A DNA stretch of 64,000 nt from the NCBI GenBank assembly GCA_025766275.1, contig JAFKAC010000085.1, forward strand, positions 186,001 to 250,000. The letters are read 5' to 3'. Each line of letters begins with the position of its first letter. Position 1 is the stretch's first letter. Under the pieces are notes generated by a model. It saw nothing but the letters and a program-made list of their open reading frames with translations, did not search any database and was not told the DNA's origin. Positions 11,062 through 21,607 of this stretch are shown piece after piece. The position numbers were made by a program, and so were the translations under genes. The stretch comes from Lactarius indigo (lineage: Eukaryota; Basidiomycota; Agaricomycetes; Russulales; Russulaceae).

Positions 11062-14000
11062 CTCCTTTTCTTTCCTTGGCCTACGACACGCCTCGTCACC
11101 TGCTTACTTACCTGTACACATTTTTTTTCACCTTTTGTACTTTCGACCTTCTGGACCTTGGCCTCTCTCTGGAATAATCCCGTCGCTGTTTCTTGCGGTG
11201 GCATATACCATTTGAAATCACGCGGGTTCTGACTTGAATATATTCATGTTGGACTTTTACCGGGAGACCGTCGGTCTACTTTCCAGTGCGATTTGAACAG
11301 CTGTGTTCGCGCGATAATGATCCGTTGAGTGACTGGCAGTGCAGACCTAGCGCTGGCAGCAACGGCGTGCTTGAGGCGGCTGAGGCTTTCCAAAGGTAAA
11401 TAGACCCAGCAGACCACGGTGCCACCCACGCACCCGAGTAAATCTCCTTTTTTCTCACAGTTGTTTCAAGGGAAAGAAGAAGCGTTGCAATTCATTAGAA
11501 TGATCGTGATGGACTATATACATGCAGAATAGAGCATCGGGGAGCGTGAAGGTCGGTGGTAAGGGGACGTGTAGCGGCGTGAGGGGAACGTGGAAAACAT
11601 AGAGAACATCCAGCTCGTGAGTGACATCCTAGCTACGTGCGCGACAGATCGATAGCAATATATAACAAAGGGGGGAACATATCCATCCATATCCACAGAG
11701 AAACGGCGCAGCGCAGGAAGCGATGGAGGGGGAGAAAGGGAAAATAGTAAATAATGTGATGCAAGCCGTGTCATGATGGTATAAACAACTGATGAGAAAG
11801 TGGGATACAAGACCGAGAGAGATGAAGATGGGGAAGAAAAGATAGAAATGGATGATAAGTGAGAACTAAGTTGGACGGAAATTTGTTAATAACGTGCGCG
11901 TGATGGTTTTTTCACCACCGTCTTCCCGGTGACGAGTGCCTTGAGCGCGCGACCGACCACATTTGAAGCGCCAGCGCGGTCATCCCGGTTGGAAGTATCA
12001 GTGCCTGTACTGCCAGGCTGCATCATCCCGAGCTCATCAACGTCAGTACCAGCGAATTTGTCTTCGCTGGACACAGGCGGGGGCATCGGTCGACGTGTTG
12101 AGTGGAAGAACTTCCCCGGGCTCCTCGACGAGGACGAGGACGCCACGCTCGACGAAACTGGCTTGACGTGGGATGATTGATAACCTTTGCCGACGCGCTT
12201 CACACCGCTGGTGGCCATGAGGAAGCGGTCGTAAACACCTTCGACGTGGCGTTGGGTTGGAGAGTCCATGGCTGGAGATGGTACGAGTTGCTTGCGAGTA
12301 GGATATGGTTGCACAACGAATGGCGAGTCCATCAGGCTGTCACGGTCAGGGCTCTGGGGAGAGACATGATCGCTTGAACTCTCAGAAGTATCTGGATCTG
12401 CCGGGGTGATAGGATCTGGGGTAAAGAGGTTCCGATCAAGCACTGTGGAGAGACTTCTTGACTTGGCCGCAACTGCGCGATTAAATGAGCACCAAAGGAA
12501 ATAATGTGTCGTAATTGTCACTCACGTTTATCCAATTCCAATTGCACCTTGGAGATAGGACGTATGAGGCGCTTCAAGTCGTTGGCCGATTTGGACTTCT
12601 CCCTGCGCTTCGACGGCGTCATGTCGACGTCGATGTCTAAGCTGCGCGATTTCTCCGGCGAGCGGCCGAGTACTGTCGCACGACGGGTCGGCCGCGGACT
12701 GTCAAACGAAAAAGCGGAACGAGAAGGGCCTTCTAGCTGGGAAGCACTATCGTTCTGCGCAGAGGCTGCCAACGAAAGGCCGCTCTGGTCTGCACTTGAG
12801 TCCTCCTCAAGGCGGAAGATCTGACTGGCAGTAGGGGCCTTGCGCGAAGGTCTCGCGGAGTTGCACGAGTTCTCATAAGAGCGGTCACGAGACGGCCGGC
12901 GAGTTTGGGGTCCAGGAGCAACGGGAAGTGGAGGAAGCAAGCTGACATTCGACGATGCGAAATTTTGCCGAGCATCGGTGACAACCTCTGCAGCAGTTGG
13001 CCTAAGTTGATTTTCCCAGCGTGACAGGTAGCAGACGTACTCTCGACATTCTGAAGCCAGATAGTCATGCGATCAGCCCGACTGTCTGCGCCCACTCGCC
13101 GGTTTCGGACAGCCTGTTGCACCGCGGGCAATGACGAGTTTGCTATTACGAGATGCTTCGTGAGCAAATGATCACAACACGATACAATTTAGACCTTACC
13201 TTCATGAAGAATCTCCCTCTCCCAAGATGGCCGCTCGCTCAGCTCTTGCGGGGAGCTCGAATTGGCTGCACTTTGGCGACGTCCAATGAGGCCAATAGAG
13301 GACTTGTATAACTCAACCGTCTTGCCTGAAATGAAAATTCAGGGATACCGCCATATTGGTTGCGAATAATGGGAGTAACCTAGCGGGAACTTCAGGCTCT
13401 GCTTGAGGAGGCTTAAATTCGACTCGTTCGCTGATGCATTTCGGGTAAACGATTCGTGCATCGGCAACTCCGCTTCGTCTGCTACCATAGCCAAGGTTAA
13501 GGGTAAGGTGCGACCGCAGTCAACAAAGCGTACCTGGCGAGGGTGGCAATGGTGTGGGTGACACGGTTGCTTCCTTGATCGGCTTGAAGAGTTTCGCAGA
13601 CATGGTCTGCGCGAAAAGATCATCCGATCTTGCGGGCGAAGGCGGCGTGTCTGTAGAAATGAAGGTCACAACACGCCGCGCACCTACGTCAGAAGGAGGG
13701 ACGAACTAGATGACACCGGTACAGGTGAAGCGTTGTCCCGGAGCCTTGACGGTTTGCGAACAGGTGTCGGGCGTTCTTCCTCTTGTTGATTGTCAGACTC
13801 GCCAACGCGCTCCATCTCCCGCAGCCTCGCTCGCTCGAGTTCCCACTCGCGCATACGATTGCGAACACTTCCGGTGTTTCTATCCGTCTCGTTGACGCTT
13901 TTGTCGAGGGGACCCGTTCGTGAGTTTTCAGCGTTCCGCGTCTGCAGCGTACGATCTCCCAAAGCAGAAGGCTTGCGAGTTATGCTCCGCGAGGTGGGCT

Positions 14001-14275
14001 GTTTCCGTAGGGTAGGACCCTGTTGGACAACAGTGTTCTCCTTTTCTAGGCCTTTCGGGGATCTCTGCTTGAGCGCGGACACGTTTTCTTTCTGACGTAG
14101 GGGGGTGAGCATGTGGGCATTGACATCGGGGCGTTTCTTCGCTAAGCCAAGGACTGGATAAATATTGTTAACTTTCTCCAACTCGGCAGAAAAACGGAAA
14201 CTTACCACCCGTCCCGGAGAGTACCCGCTGCCGAACGGGATTCTTCTTCGAGTTCGGCGTAGTTACAGGGGCATT
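11062..14275. repeat. Second copy of the segmental duplication (kinase C-terminal half and 3' flank)
   Basis: Partner of 1-3228. Similarity begins in the 3' flank of the kinase gene and ends inside an exon just downstream of the catalytic domain. The portion 11062-11885 is non-coding as far as I can tell and matches 1-836. Confidence 0.9.
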
Positions 14276-15648
14276 CTCTTTGTCCTCGTTCCGCTTCGCT
14301 ACCCGCTCGCGTTTAGGTGGCTGACCCTTAGATACCTGGGGTGTTGACAAAACTGGGGTGTCATTACGCGGCCTTGTCTTATCTGGCGTCCTGCTACTTG
14401 TCACTTTTTTGGGAGTTGGTAGCGGGGCGTTCCAGTATGGATCACCTAGGGCCTCGGGCGCTGTGCATCGGACATCAGCGTTGGGTTGGATCATCCGATG
14501 CAGCATCTTCTCGATGCCTTTGGACATCTTCCAACTGCCCAGCCACTTTCCGCGCATCTACCCCAGCATCCTTAGTAAAGCAACAGAGCACAGCGAAGAG
14601 GCCTCACCGTTCGTGCCCAATAGTCCTCTAATGCGGCTTTTGTTGCAAACTGTTCACCTTCCGTATGCTCGAATGGTGTGCGCCCGACGAGAATTTCGAA
14701 GAATGTCACACCAAGAGACCAAATGTCTGCCTTGCGTGTATCGTGTGCAAGGCCTCTTGCTCGTTCGGGAGATAAGTACTGGAAACGGCCTCGAGTTGGT
14801 GGATACGCAAGAATAAAACAAGGGCACATACCTCGGGAGTGCCGTACGTAAGGTTCGAACTGAAAGCCTTTGTTCCCTGCACTTCATACTTTTCCGCAAA
14901 TCCAAAATCAACCAAGACAGGTACTTGTCTCTCTGATAAGAGGATGTTCGCAGGTCTATGTTGGAACACCATTAGCTCTTGTTCGAGATTGGTACGTGAG
15001 CCCGCGACTCACTTGATGTCGTTATGTACTACTCCCCGAGAGTGGAGGAATTGGACGCCGGAGAGGAGTGAACCAAACCACTCCTTGGCTCTATGCTCTG
15101 GAACCTCAACAGGTACAAGTTCCGGAAGGTACTCCCTTTAACGAGAAATCGCATCAGAACGAATATTACCGGAGGTGATACGAATAGCAGCATATACTCA
15201 CATGGTAATGAGTGCGTAAGAAGGTGTGATGATGAAAGAGTGGAAGGGCACGATCGAAGGGTGTGGGTCATTCTTGAACGTCCTGACCACCTTCATCTCG
15301 TTCCACCTGCGTGGAGGATCGGTTAGTGACGCACAATGATGTGGAACGGAAAGTTACAAACAATGATCGAACGCGGGCCGCGGTCGTCGTCGTCTTCGAT
15401 CGATGCACAAGTTTCACCGCGAGCTTCGTGTCGTCGGCACCGTCTGGTACTCTCGGTTGGCATAACCAAACGCTTCCCCAATTCCCAAAACCAATCTAAG
15501 AGGTTATATGCGTCATAGTCGTCAGTGGCGGATCGGGTCCGAGGTGGGCGGGATGTACCTCTTTGACAAACTTGAGCTTTTCGGCGAGAACCCGATCGGA
15601 AAGAGAAAAGATATCAGTGGCGTTGGAAGGAGGCTGTTCTGAAGACAT
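11886..15648 (-). CDS. Serine/threonine protein kinase with long disordered C-terminal tail
   Basis: Multi-exon gene starting at the ATG at 15646-15648. After splicing, the glycine-rich loop reads IGFGNWGSVWLC and the ATP-binding lysine follows in KLAVKLVH (about 15415). The catalytic loop is HNDIK joined by an intron to PANILL, instead of the usual HRDxKxxN. The magnesium-binding DFG is in VLVDFGFAEKY, the activation segment ends YGTPEYLSPER, and subdomain IX is KADIWSLGVTFFE. The tail, encoded by several exons down to 11886, is rich in serine, arginine and basic clusters and has no domain I recognise. By sequence it is an active eukaryotic kinase resembling CAMK/NIMA-like fungal kinases, but I cannot name the subfamily. 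The 3' half is duplicated at 837-3228. Confidence 0.8.
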
Positions 15649-15878
15649 CGTAAATGGAAGACGAGACTAATTGTACACGGAGACCAGAAGATACACCCAA
15701 GCGTTGCCGGCGGAGACGACACCGACAACAGCAGTGAAAGGAGGTTGAGAGCAACTTCGGGTACAAGAAACGCCCTGACACGCACCGGGGAAATGAACAC
15801 TCCCAAAACAAGAACAAATAACGCGCCAAGCCTGTCGCGACCTCATATCTGATCACGTGTCCGTAGTCACAAGTTCAT

Positions 15879-16470
15879 CTACTGTCCGTGTCCCGACTGC
15901 TGTGCCGGAGACCCGTCAACATTCATACCATTTGACCTCGAAGGTGGCCTGCCCTGTGGTTCCATCATGTTCTCCATTATCATGTCTATTTCACTACCCG
16001 ACTGCCCTGTTTCTGAGACAGCCTTTGTCCTCCGCTGCAGCGCAGTCTCGATCGTATCTTGGTCCTCAAGTTGTTCGACGTGCCACCGTAGAGAGCGCAT
16101 AACTTGATCAAACATTGCTTTATACATAGCCAAATCAGTTACAGCTGCCATGACTTAAGGCACATGGCTGCGATGGATTATTCACACCTTTCTCGTCTCC
16201 GTTGCAGGCCGTGCCGCGACGAGGCCGTGGCATAATCAGCGGCCGCGTTTCGGCGCGTTCTTCCTCCTCCCGTTTCTCATGAATGCGTAATTCACCGAGC
16301 ACCTTGGTCGAAAATGAATCTTCGGAGAGCTCTACGTCTGATAAGTTCGTCTCATCTGCCCCATATGCCGTTGTCAGTGAATCGTTTGGCGAGGCGGATC
16401 GGACGAATGGTGCTTCATAAGGAACATCGCCACGATGCAGCTCGTGAGTAGGGTGGGCTGTACCCGACAT
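15879..16470 (-). CDS. Hypothetical protein, about 185 residues, acidic/charged
   Basis: Two exons. The first starts at the ATG at 16468-16470 and ends in the charged segment CNGDEK. A 43-nt GTGTGA...GCAG intron (phase 1) leads to AVTDLAMYKAMFDQVMRSL and an amphipathic helical stretch. The tail is rich in glycine, serine and glutamine and ends at 15879. The central part (LRWHVEQLEDQDTIETALQ) looks like a short coiled coil. No signal peptide or membrane segment is visible. I recognise no family. Clean splicing and consistent codon use support a real gene on the same strand as the neighbouring kinase. Confidence 0.6.
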
Positions 16471-16869
16471 GATGTTACACGGATTCTAATGGACGATTTA
16501 ATTGTTTGGAACAGCTAAATTGTCCGTTGAAGACGGGCGGTATGATTCGGATGCGCCAGGGGCTTGATCCTTGACTAGCTTGACTGCTCGAAAGTGGTCA
16601 TGGTCATGGCTGGTTCAAGGTCCCAAGCTTGGAGCATGGTCACGTGTTTCAATTGCTTCTCTGACATAAGTTACTCCACTCGACTCCACTCTGTCCGTTG
16701 TTGTTTCCCGACAAGGAATAAACACCACTTACACCATAGTGTGTTATTCTGAGTCGCTCTGTGGTGTACATCGTGCAGTGCGGATCCAACCACGTCAGGG
16801 TCCAGGTATGCAAACCATACGATCCCCATCGCGACGACTTTTCGCACAGAGCATTAGACATCAATTGGG

Positions 16870-17440
16870 TGAAATAGATCTGGACGATCGCTACTCCCCC
16901 CTCTTGCGATCTCATGAAATAGTCACCACAGAAGGAAGGAAGGTATAAGTTTAGACGTATATATGATTGGGAGACCATGTGCTATGGCTTGAGCAAAGAA
17001 CGTATCAAGTCGAGAACGAGAAAGTTGTGAAGATCGTGACCAAAAAAAGACTAATCCCGCACAACGATGACAGCAGCGGCGCTCACACTGATTATACACA
17101 CGTTCAGACCATTCCTATCTTCAGCGCCCCAAAGCTGAATCCCAGCGTGCCGCCTCCGGCTTAAAGGGGAGGGGTAGGGCAATGCAACCCACGACCGTCT
17201 TCCCAGGGGTTGGAGAACCACTTAAATGACCATGAGGACCATACTACTAATCAGAGAGGCTACACGAACTCATGCACAGCTGGGCAAGCGATTGTAACCA
17301 CTGATCACTAGATCACTTATCACACTCCAGTTCTTCGGTCGCATTTCACATTGATCAACACTAACGACTGCGGTGTGGATTCAGAGTTCATTCATTTGGT
17401 CAAGTGGTCGAACTGGAAGTACGAACTCGAAGCTCAGGCC
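16870..17440. repeat. Direct repeat A flanking the P450 gene
   Basis: About 550 bp that align with 19889-20420 in the same orientation, with many substitutions and small indels. Landmarks shared by both are GAAATAGAT, GGGAGACCATGTGCTATGGC, CAAAGAACGTATCAAG and ATTCAGAGTTCATTCATTTG. This copy lies immediately upstream of the P450 promoter. Confidence 0.85.
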
Positions 17441-17553
17441 GATATCTCGGTGTAGCAGTGACATAAGAAAGTTTCCATAGAACTGTCACGGTATGCCATG
17501 CTACGGTACGGCAACCGCTGCAGCGAACGTGCCTTATGATGTAAAGGTTACAT

Positions 17554-17559
17554 TATATA
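17554..17559 (+). promoter_or_regulatory. Putative TATA box of the P450 gene
   Basis: TATATA about 125 bp upstream of the chosen P450 start codon. Position and sequence are plausible only; there is no other support. Confidence 0.35.
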
Positions 17560-17684
17560 CTTGAGCTTAATCGCTCGAGACTCGGTTGACTCGGTTCGAG
17601 ACTCGGTCTCAGTATACCGTCTGTTTGGGACCGCTCTCGTATTTATTGTCACCCACTGGCAATCGTCTTCATGAAATCACTTCA

Positions 17685-19594
17685 ATGTCTGCGAGTATCG
17701 GTGACTACACCACTCACCTTGCTGTGGCCACCCTCCTTGGCTTCATACTCTGGCTCATAGCCAGACGAGCTCAGAGAGCCTTCCGTAATCTTCCACCAGG
17801 TCCCAAAGGGCTTCCTATCGTCGGCGACATTCTTCACATTGGAGACCGGGATTGGTTGATGTCATCACAGCGCAGGGATGAATACGGTGACACTCTACAC
17901 TTTCCAATGCCTCCAGAAACCTGCTCATATTCCTTTCAGGTGAGATGATGTATCTAAGCGCACTTGGGCGGGGGGTCCTCGTCATCAACAGCCCACGCAT
18001 CGCCGTCGATTTACTAGAAAAACGATCCAGCATATATTCCAATCGACGGCACTACATCTCCGCAGGCGATTTCTCAACAAGGAACTTGATGTTTACCTTG
18101 ATGCCCTATGGAGACCTGTATACCGTCAACACTCCTTTTTACCCTTTTCCTTTGCACTGATATTTTATAGATTGCGCCGCTTCCGTCGTGTCGCTGCGGA
18201 AGGATTCTCCAAATCGGCCGTTCGACACTTCCACCCTATTCAAGGTCGCGAAGCCCTCATGTTGGCACTTTCGCTGATGAAGAACCCTTCTACTCTGAGG
18301 AAGCATTTCCAACGGCACACGTGGTCCGTTATGCTGTCCGTCAATTACCATTTTCCGCCAGTGGATTCGGAAGATGACCCCGTTGTCGTCCGAGTCGCAA
18401 AACATACGGAGCGCTTGTTGCACGAGACAGAGCCCGGAGCGCGTCTGGTTGAGTTTTTCACCTGGATGCGATATATTCCAAGTAGGTAAGTATATCGTTG
18501 CATGAGTCGCGGAGGGGTTTTTTTTTCTCCCTCTTACATGCCACTTAGGTTCGCCAAGTGGAAACGGGATGCAGAGTACTGGTTCGTCCAAGATTCGCTC
18601 ATGTTTGGAGGTCTTCTCGGCAAAGTTGCAAATGACTTGGTAAGCTTTTGCAATAGTGGTGAGCCGAAAGCAAATGGGTCATAGTAATTTTTTTTACACA
18701 CCAGGCGAATGGAATCGATCGACCAAGCTTTGGTGCTTCAGTGATCCAAAATCAGAGCAAACATGACTTGTCGGAACGCGAGCAGGCCTGGCTTGTTGGT
18801 GTCATGCTGTAGGTCCCTCCATACCCGTTTACCTAAGACACCACGGGAGTCTGAAGGCACGACCTGCCATAGCACCGCGGGCGGAGAGACGACCTCTACT
18901 ACGCTCCAGTGGTGGGTTCTCGCCATGCTCGCGTACCCCGAGGTCCAAAGTCGGGCGCACGCCGAGCTTGACGAGGTGGTCGGCAGCGCTCGTCCACCGA
19001 CCTTTGCCGACCTCCCCGCTCTCCCATATATCCGCGCGATGGTCAAAGAGACACTGCGCTGGTCGCCTACGGTCCCCTTTGGCTTATCGCATGTTTCGAC
19101 TGAGGACGACTGGTACGAGGGCACGTTCATCCCCAAGGGCACGATCTGCCTCCAGAACATGCGCACGCTCAACTTCAGCCCGGAGGTGTATGGGAGCAAC
19201 GCGGCGGAGTATGACCCGGCTAGGTATCTGGACGAGAATGGCCAGGTCAAGGCGCTGGTGGCGGGCCGGGAGGAAGGGCACATGTCGTTTGGGTTTGGGC
19301 GGCGGATATGCCCCGGTAGGTTCGTTGCGGAATGGACGCTCGCAATCGACTTTGCGACGCTGCTTTGGGCTATGCGATTCGAGCGTGCTGAAGGTGCACG
19401 GGGTGAGTTGGACTTGCGGACTCTGGTCTACGCTGGCGCAACTTGGTACGTGAACTTTTTACTTGCTCCCCTGATGGGGTCGATGTTAAACAACTAGTTG
19501 GCACAGCCAACCTCGACCTTTCGAATACAAGATAATCCCTCGGTTTACGGACGCTGAAGCTTTGCTAAAAGATACACTGAATCTGTATGGGTGA
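17685..19594 (+). CDS. Cytochrome P450 monooxygenase (membrane-anchored, class II)
   Basis: Six or more introns. The ATG at 17685 is preferred over upstream in-frame ATGs because it places a hydrophobic anchor (HLAVATLLGFILWLIA) at the N-terminus, followed by the proline-rich hinge LPPGPKGLPIVGD. Later landmarks are the C-helix (LRRFRRVAAEGF), the I-helix oxygen-binding motif AGGETTS (formed across a splice), the K-helix ExxR in KETLRW, and PARYLDENG. The heme loop FGFGRRICPG has its cysteine ligand near 19312. The last intron (GTACGT to AACTAG) joins to HSQPRPFEYKIIPRF and a stop at 19592-19594. All hallmark residues are present, so it should be functional in the ER membrane with a P450 reductase; the substrate is unknown. 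It resembles the second P450 at 51386-53331, suggesting the same family. Confidence 0.9.
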
Positions 19595-19888
19595 AGGGGC
19601 CGTAGGCCTGTGATGTCGTGGTCGCTACCACGCCCGGGTGTCCTTGACACACCATACATGGGCGTCAAACCGCATTCGTGCCCCTCATAGCCATCTCGCT
19701 CTGTCCTTGGCCGTACCTACTGAATCTGTCAATGAAGTGGCTGCCTGAAGCCCGATGCATAAACCCTTTCCGCAGTCTTTCCACTCGCCCCTGAGGTGCG
19801 AGGACCCCATGTTGCTTTTTACTATCCAGCAAACATATAGTCCCGACTCCATCGAATGAATTTTCCATGTATTACTTGAGGCGCCTAG

Positions 19889-20420
19889 GAAATAGATTTG
19901 GACGCTACGCCTTCTACTTGCGACCTCATGAAATGGCTACCACAGAAGGAAGGGAGATATAAGTCTAGATGTGTATCTGATCGGGAGACCATGTGCTATG
20001 GCTTGAGCAAAGAACGTATCAAGCATGAAGATCGTGACCAAGAACAGGCGCACGATGACGACACAGACTGCGCTCACTCCAATTATACTATTTTTATCTT
20101 TAACCCCAAACTAACTTGGAACCCAATGTGCCGCCTCAGGCTCGAGTGGGAGAGGGGTACGGGAATGGAGCCCTACGAGCGTCTTCACGGGGTTTGATGG
20201 GGCCAGTTAAATGACTAGTGTAGTATGGGGGCCATACCACTAATCGAAGGTGGCTATGTGAGCGCGTGCACAACTGGGCAAGTGAGTGTGACCACGGATC
20301 ACTCAACTCTCCAATTCTCTGGTCGCGTTTCACATTGATCAATGCTAACGATCACGGTACTATGGATTCAGAGTTCATTCATTTGGGGACAGAACCCCGA
20401 GGCCCAGGCTAGTGATGAAA
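19889..20420. repeat. Direct repeat B flanking the P450 gene
   Basis: Diverged second copy of 16870-17440, in the same orientation, located about 300 bp after the P450 stop codon. Copy A is the upstream region of a P450, but copy B is not followed by one. It may be the promoter remnant of a lost tandem P450. Confidence 0.85.
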
Positions 20421-20934
20421 ATCAAACATATCTGACTCCAGCTGGTTTCTGGGTGAACTCACCATGTAGGGTATGCGGCACCGAGTTGCTCGGCGAAACG
20501 AAGGAGAAATCTCATATGACTTATCCGATTTCATCACGGACTCGGCGGGCCGAGTTTAAAAACTGCGGGTACACGCGCAAGTTCGGTAGAGCAGGGAGGT
20601 TGGATAACGGTCCACGAAAACGTGGAACTCCTGCGCGCCTATCTCGCCGCTGCCGTATGGGCTACGTGCTCAGTTACTACGAAAACGTACAGCACTGTAC
20701 CCTTGCCGAGCCCGCGCCAACCGTGGACCGCAATTCGTCCTTCCTAACGAACGTTTCTGACTTTGGCCATCCCCAGATTCTTGCGCCCCGGAGAAATCTC
20801 AAGCGATCGCGCCCATCGCTCTGCCGAGAGTCCCGAGGCGCCATTTCGCGAGTACTACAGTAATAATAACTCGGAGTTCGGAGAAGGGTCACGGGGTACA
20901 CTCTAGCCGTGGTTAGCACCAACATCGTACAGAG

Positions 20935-20940
20935 TATAAA
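20935..20940 (+). promoter_or_regulatory. TATA box of the small secreted protein gene
   Basis: TATAAA 91 bp upstream of the ATG at 21031, followed by a strongly pyrimidine-rich stretch (20955-21025). This is typical of highly expressed fungal core promoters. Confidence 0.6.
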
Positions 20941-21030
20941 GGACTCCGCTATCGACATCTTCCCTCCTGTCCAGCTGCCTGTACCTCCTCCCGCGTCCAC
21001 CATACCCCCCCCTCCCGCCCATTTTGACCC

Positions 21031-21607
21031 AATGAAGCTCGCGTCATTCCTTAGTCTCGCCTCGCTCGCCGCCTGTGCGTTCGCGCAGACCATCGAGATT
21101 GGGTATCCACACCACAACACGCACATCAAGCCTGGTAAAGAATTCACGGTGCAAGTCAACCGCCCCGTACGAATCCAAACCAAAAATTCTACCTATGCTT
21201 CTATAGGCGCTAAAAAATGAACATAGGACACCCTGACGGGCTCCCAGGAAGTTGCGATTGTGATCTCGTTGCTACAGTGTCCCAAAAATAGTCACTGCCC
21301 AAAGCCGTTCGACGAACTCGGCACCACCCTCTACGCGGGCTCCTACAACCCCCAGTTCCCGGACCCGTCGACCAACTCGCCCGAGGACGTCCCGCAGCAG
21401 AACTTCACCGTGACAGTGCCGAGCTTTTTCAAGACCAACCACACAGCACAGCTCGCCGTGACCCACCTGTCGCTCGTTGGCGTAAGTGCCAGTCCTTTTT
21501 TAAAGTTTTGAGTGGCGCGGTACGGCTGACGACGACAAACGTTCGTTCTTCAGGCCGGGCCGTTCCCACTGTATCAGATCAAGAACGTGACCGTCAAGGT
21601 GCAGTGA
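21031..21607 (+). CDS. Small secreted protein, basidiomycete-wide family
   Basis: Three exons, about 150 residues. The N-terminal signal peptide reads MKLASFLSLASLAACAFAQ, with likely cleavage around AFA-Q. An intron at about 21167-21227 joins VNRP to DTLTGSQEVAIVI, and a second (about 21483-21553) joins LSLVG to AGPFPLYQIKNVTVKVQ, ending at 21607. The pattern of an opening glycine/proline phrase, a short beta-rich core, two or three cysteines and a hydrophobic C-terminal strand matches a family of unknown function common in agaricomycete genomes. It is expected to be extracellular. Several N-x-T/S sites suggest N-glycosylation. Confidence 0.8.

Larger units (their letters stand above)
16471..17684. 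other. P450 upstream region
   Basis: Holds the first of two long direct repeats (16870-17440) and the putative P450 core promoter. A minus-strand open frame at 16649-16978 overlaps the repeat and shows no coding character. Otherwise nothing is seen. Confidence 0.5.
19595..21030. other. Intergenic region with the second P450-flanking repeat
   Basis: Contains direct repeat B (19889-20420), the promoter of the small secreted protein gene and otherwise no supported gene. The frame at 20342-20863 lacks a convincing start or domain. Confidence 0.5.

Noticed and set aside
10968..11236. Minus-strand frame with a lysine-rich translation (EAKVQKVESTKGEKKCVQ)
   Set aside because: An acceptor is present, but no upstream exon can be joined and the duplicate at the window start carries a small indel that breaks the frame.
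16649..16978. Minus-strand 109-codon frame
   Set aside because: It overlaps the P450-flanking repeat and is not preserved in the second repeat copy; no domain.
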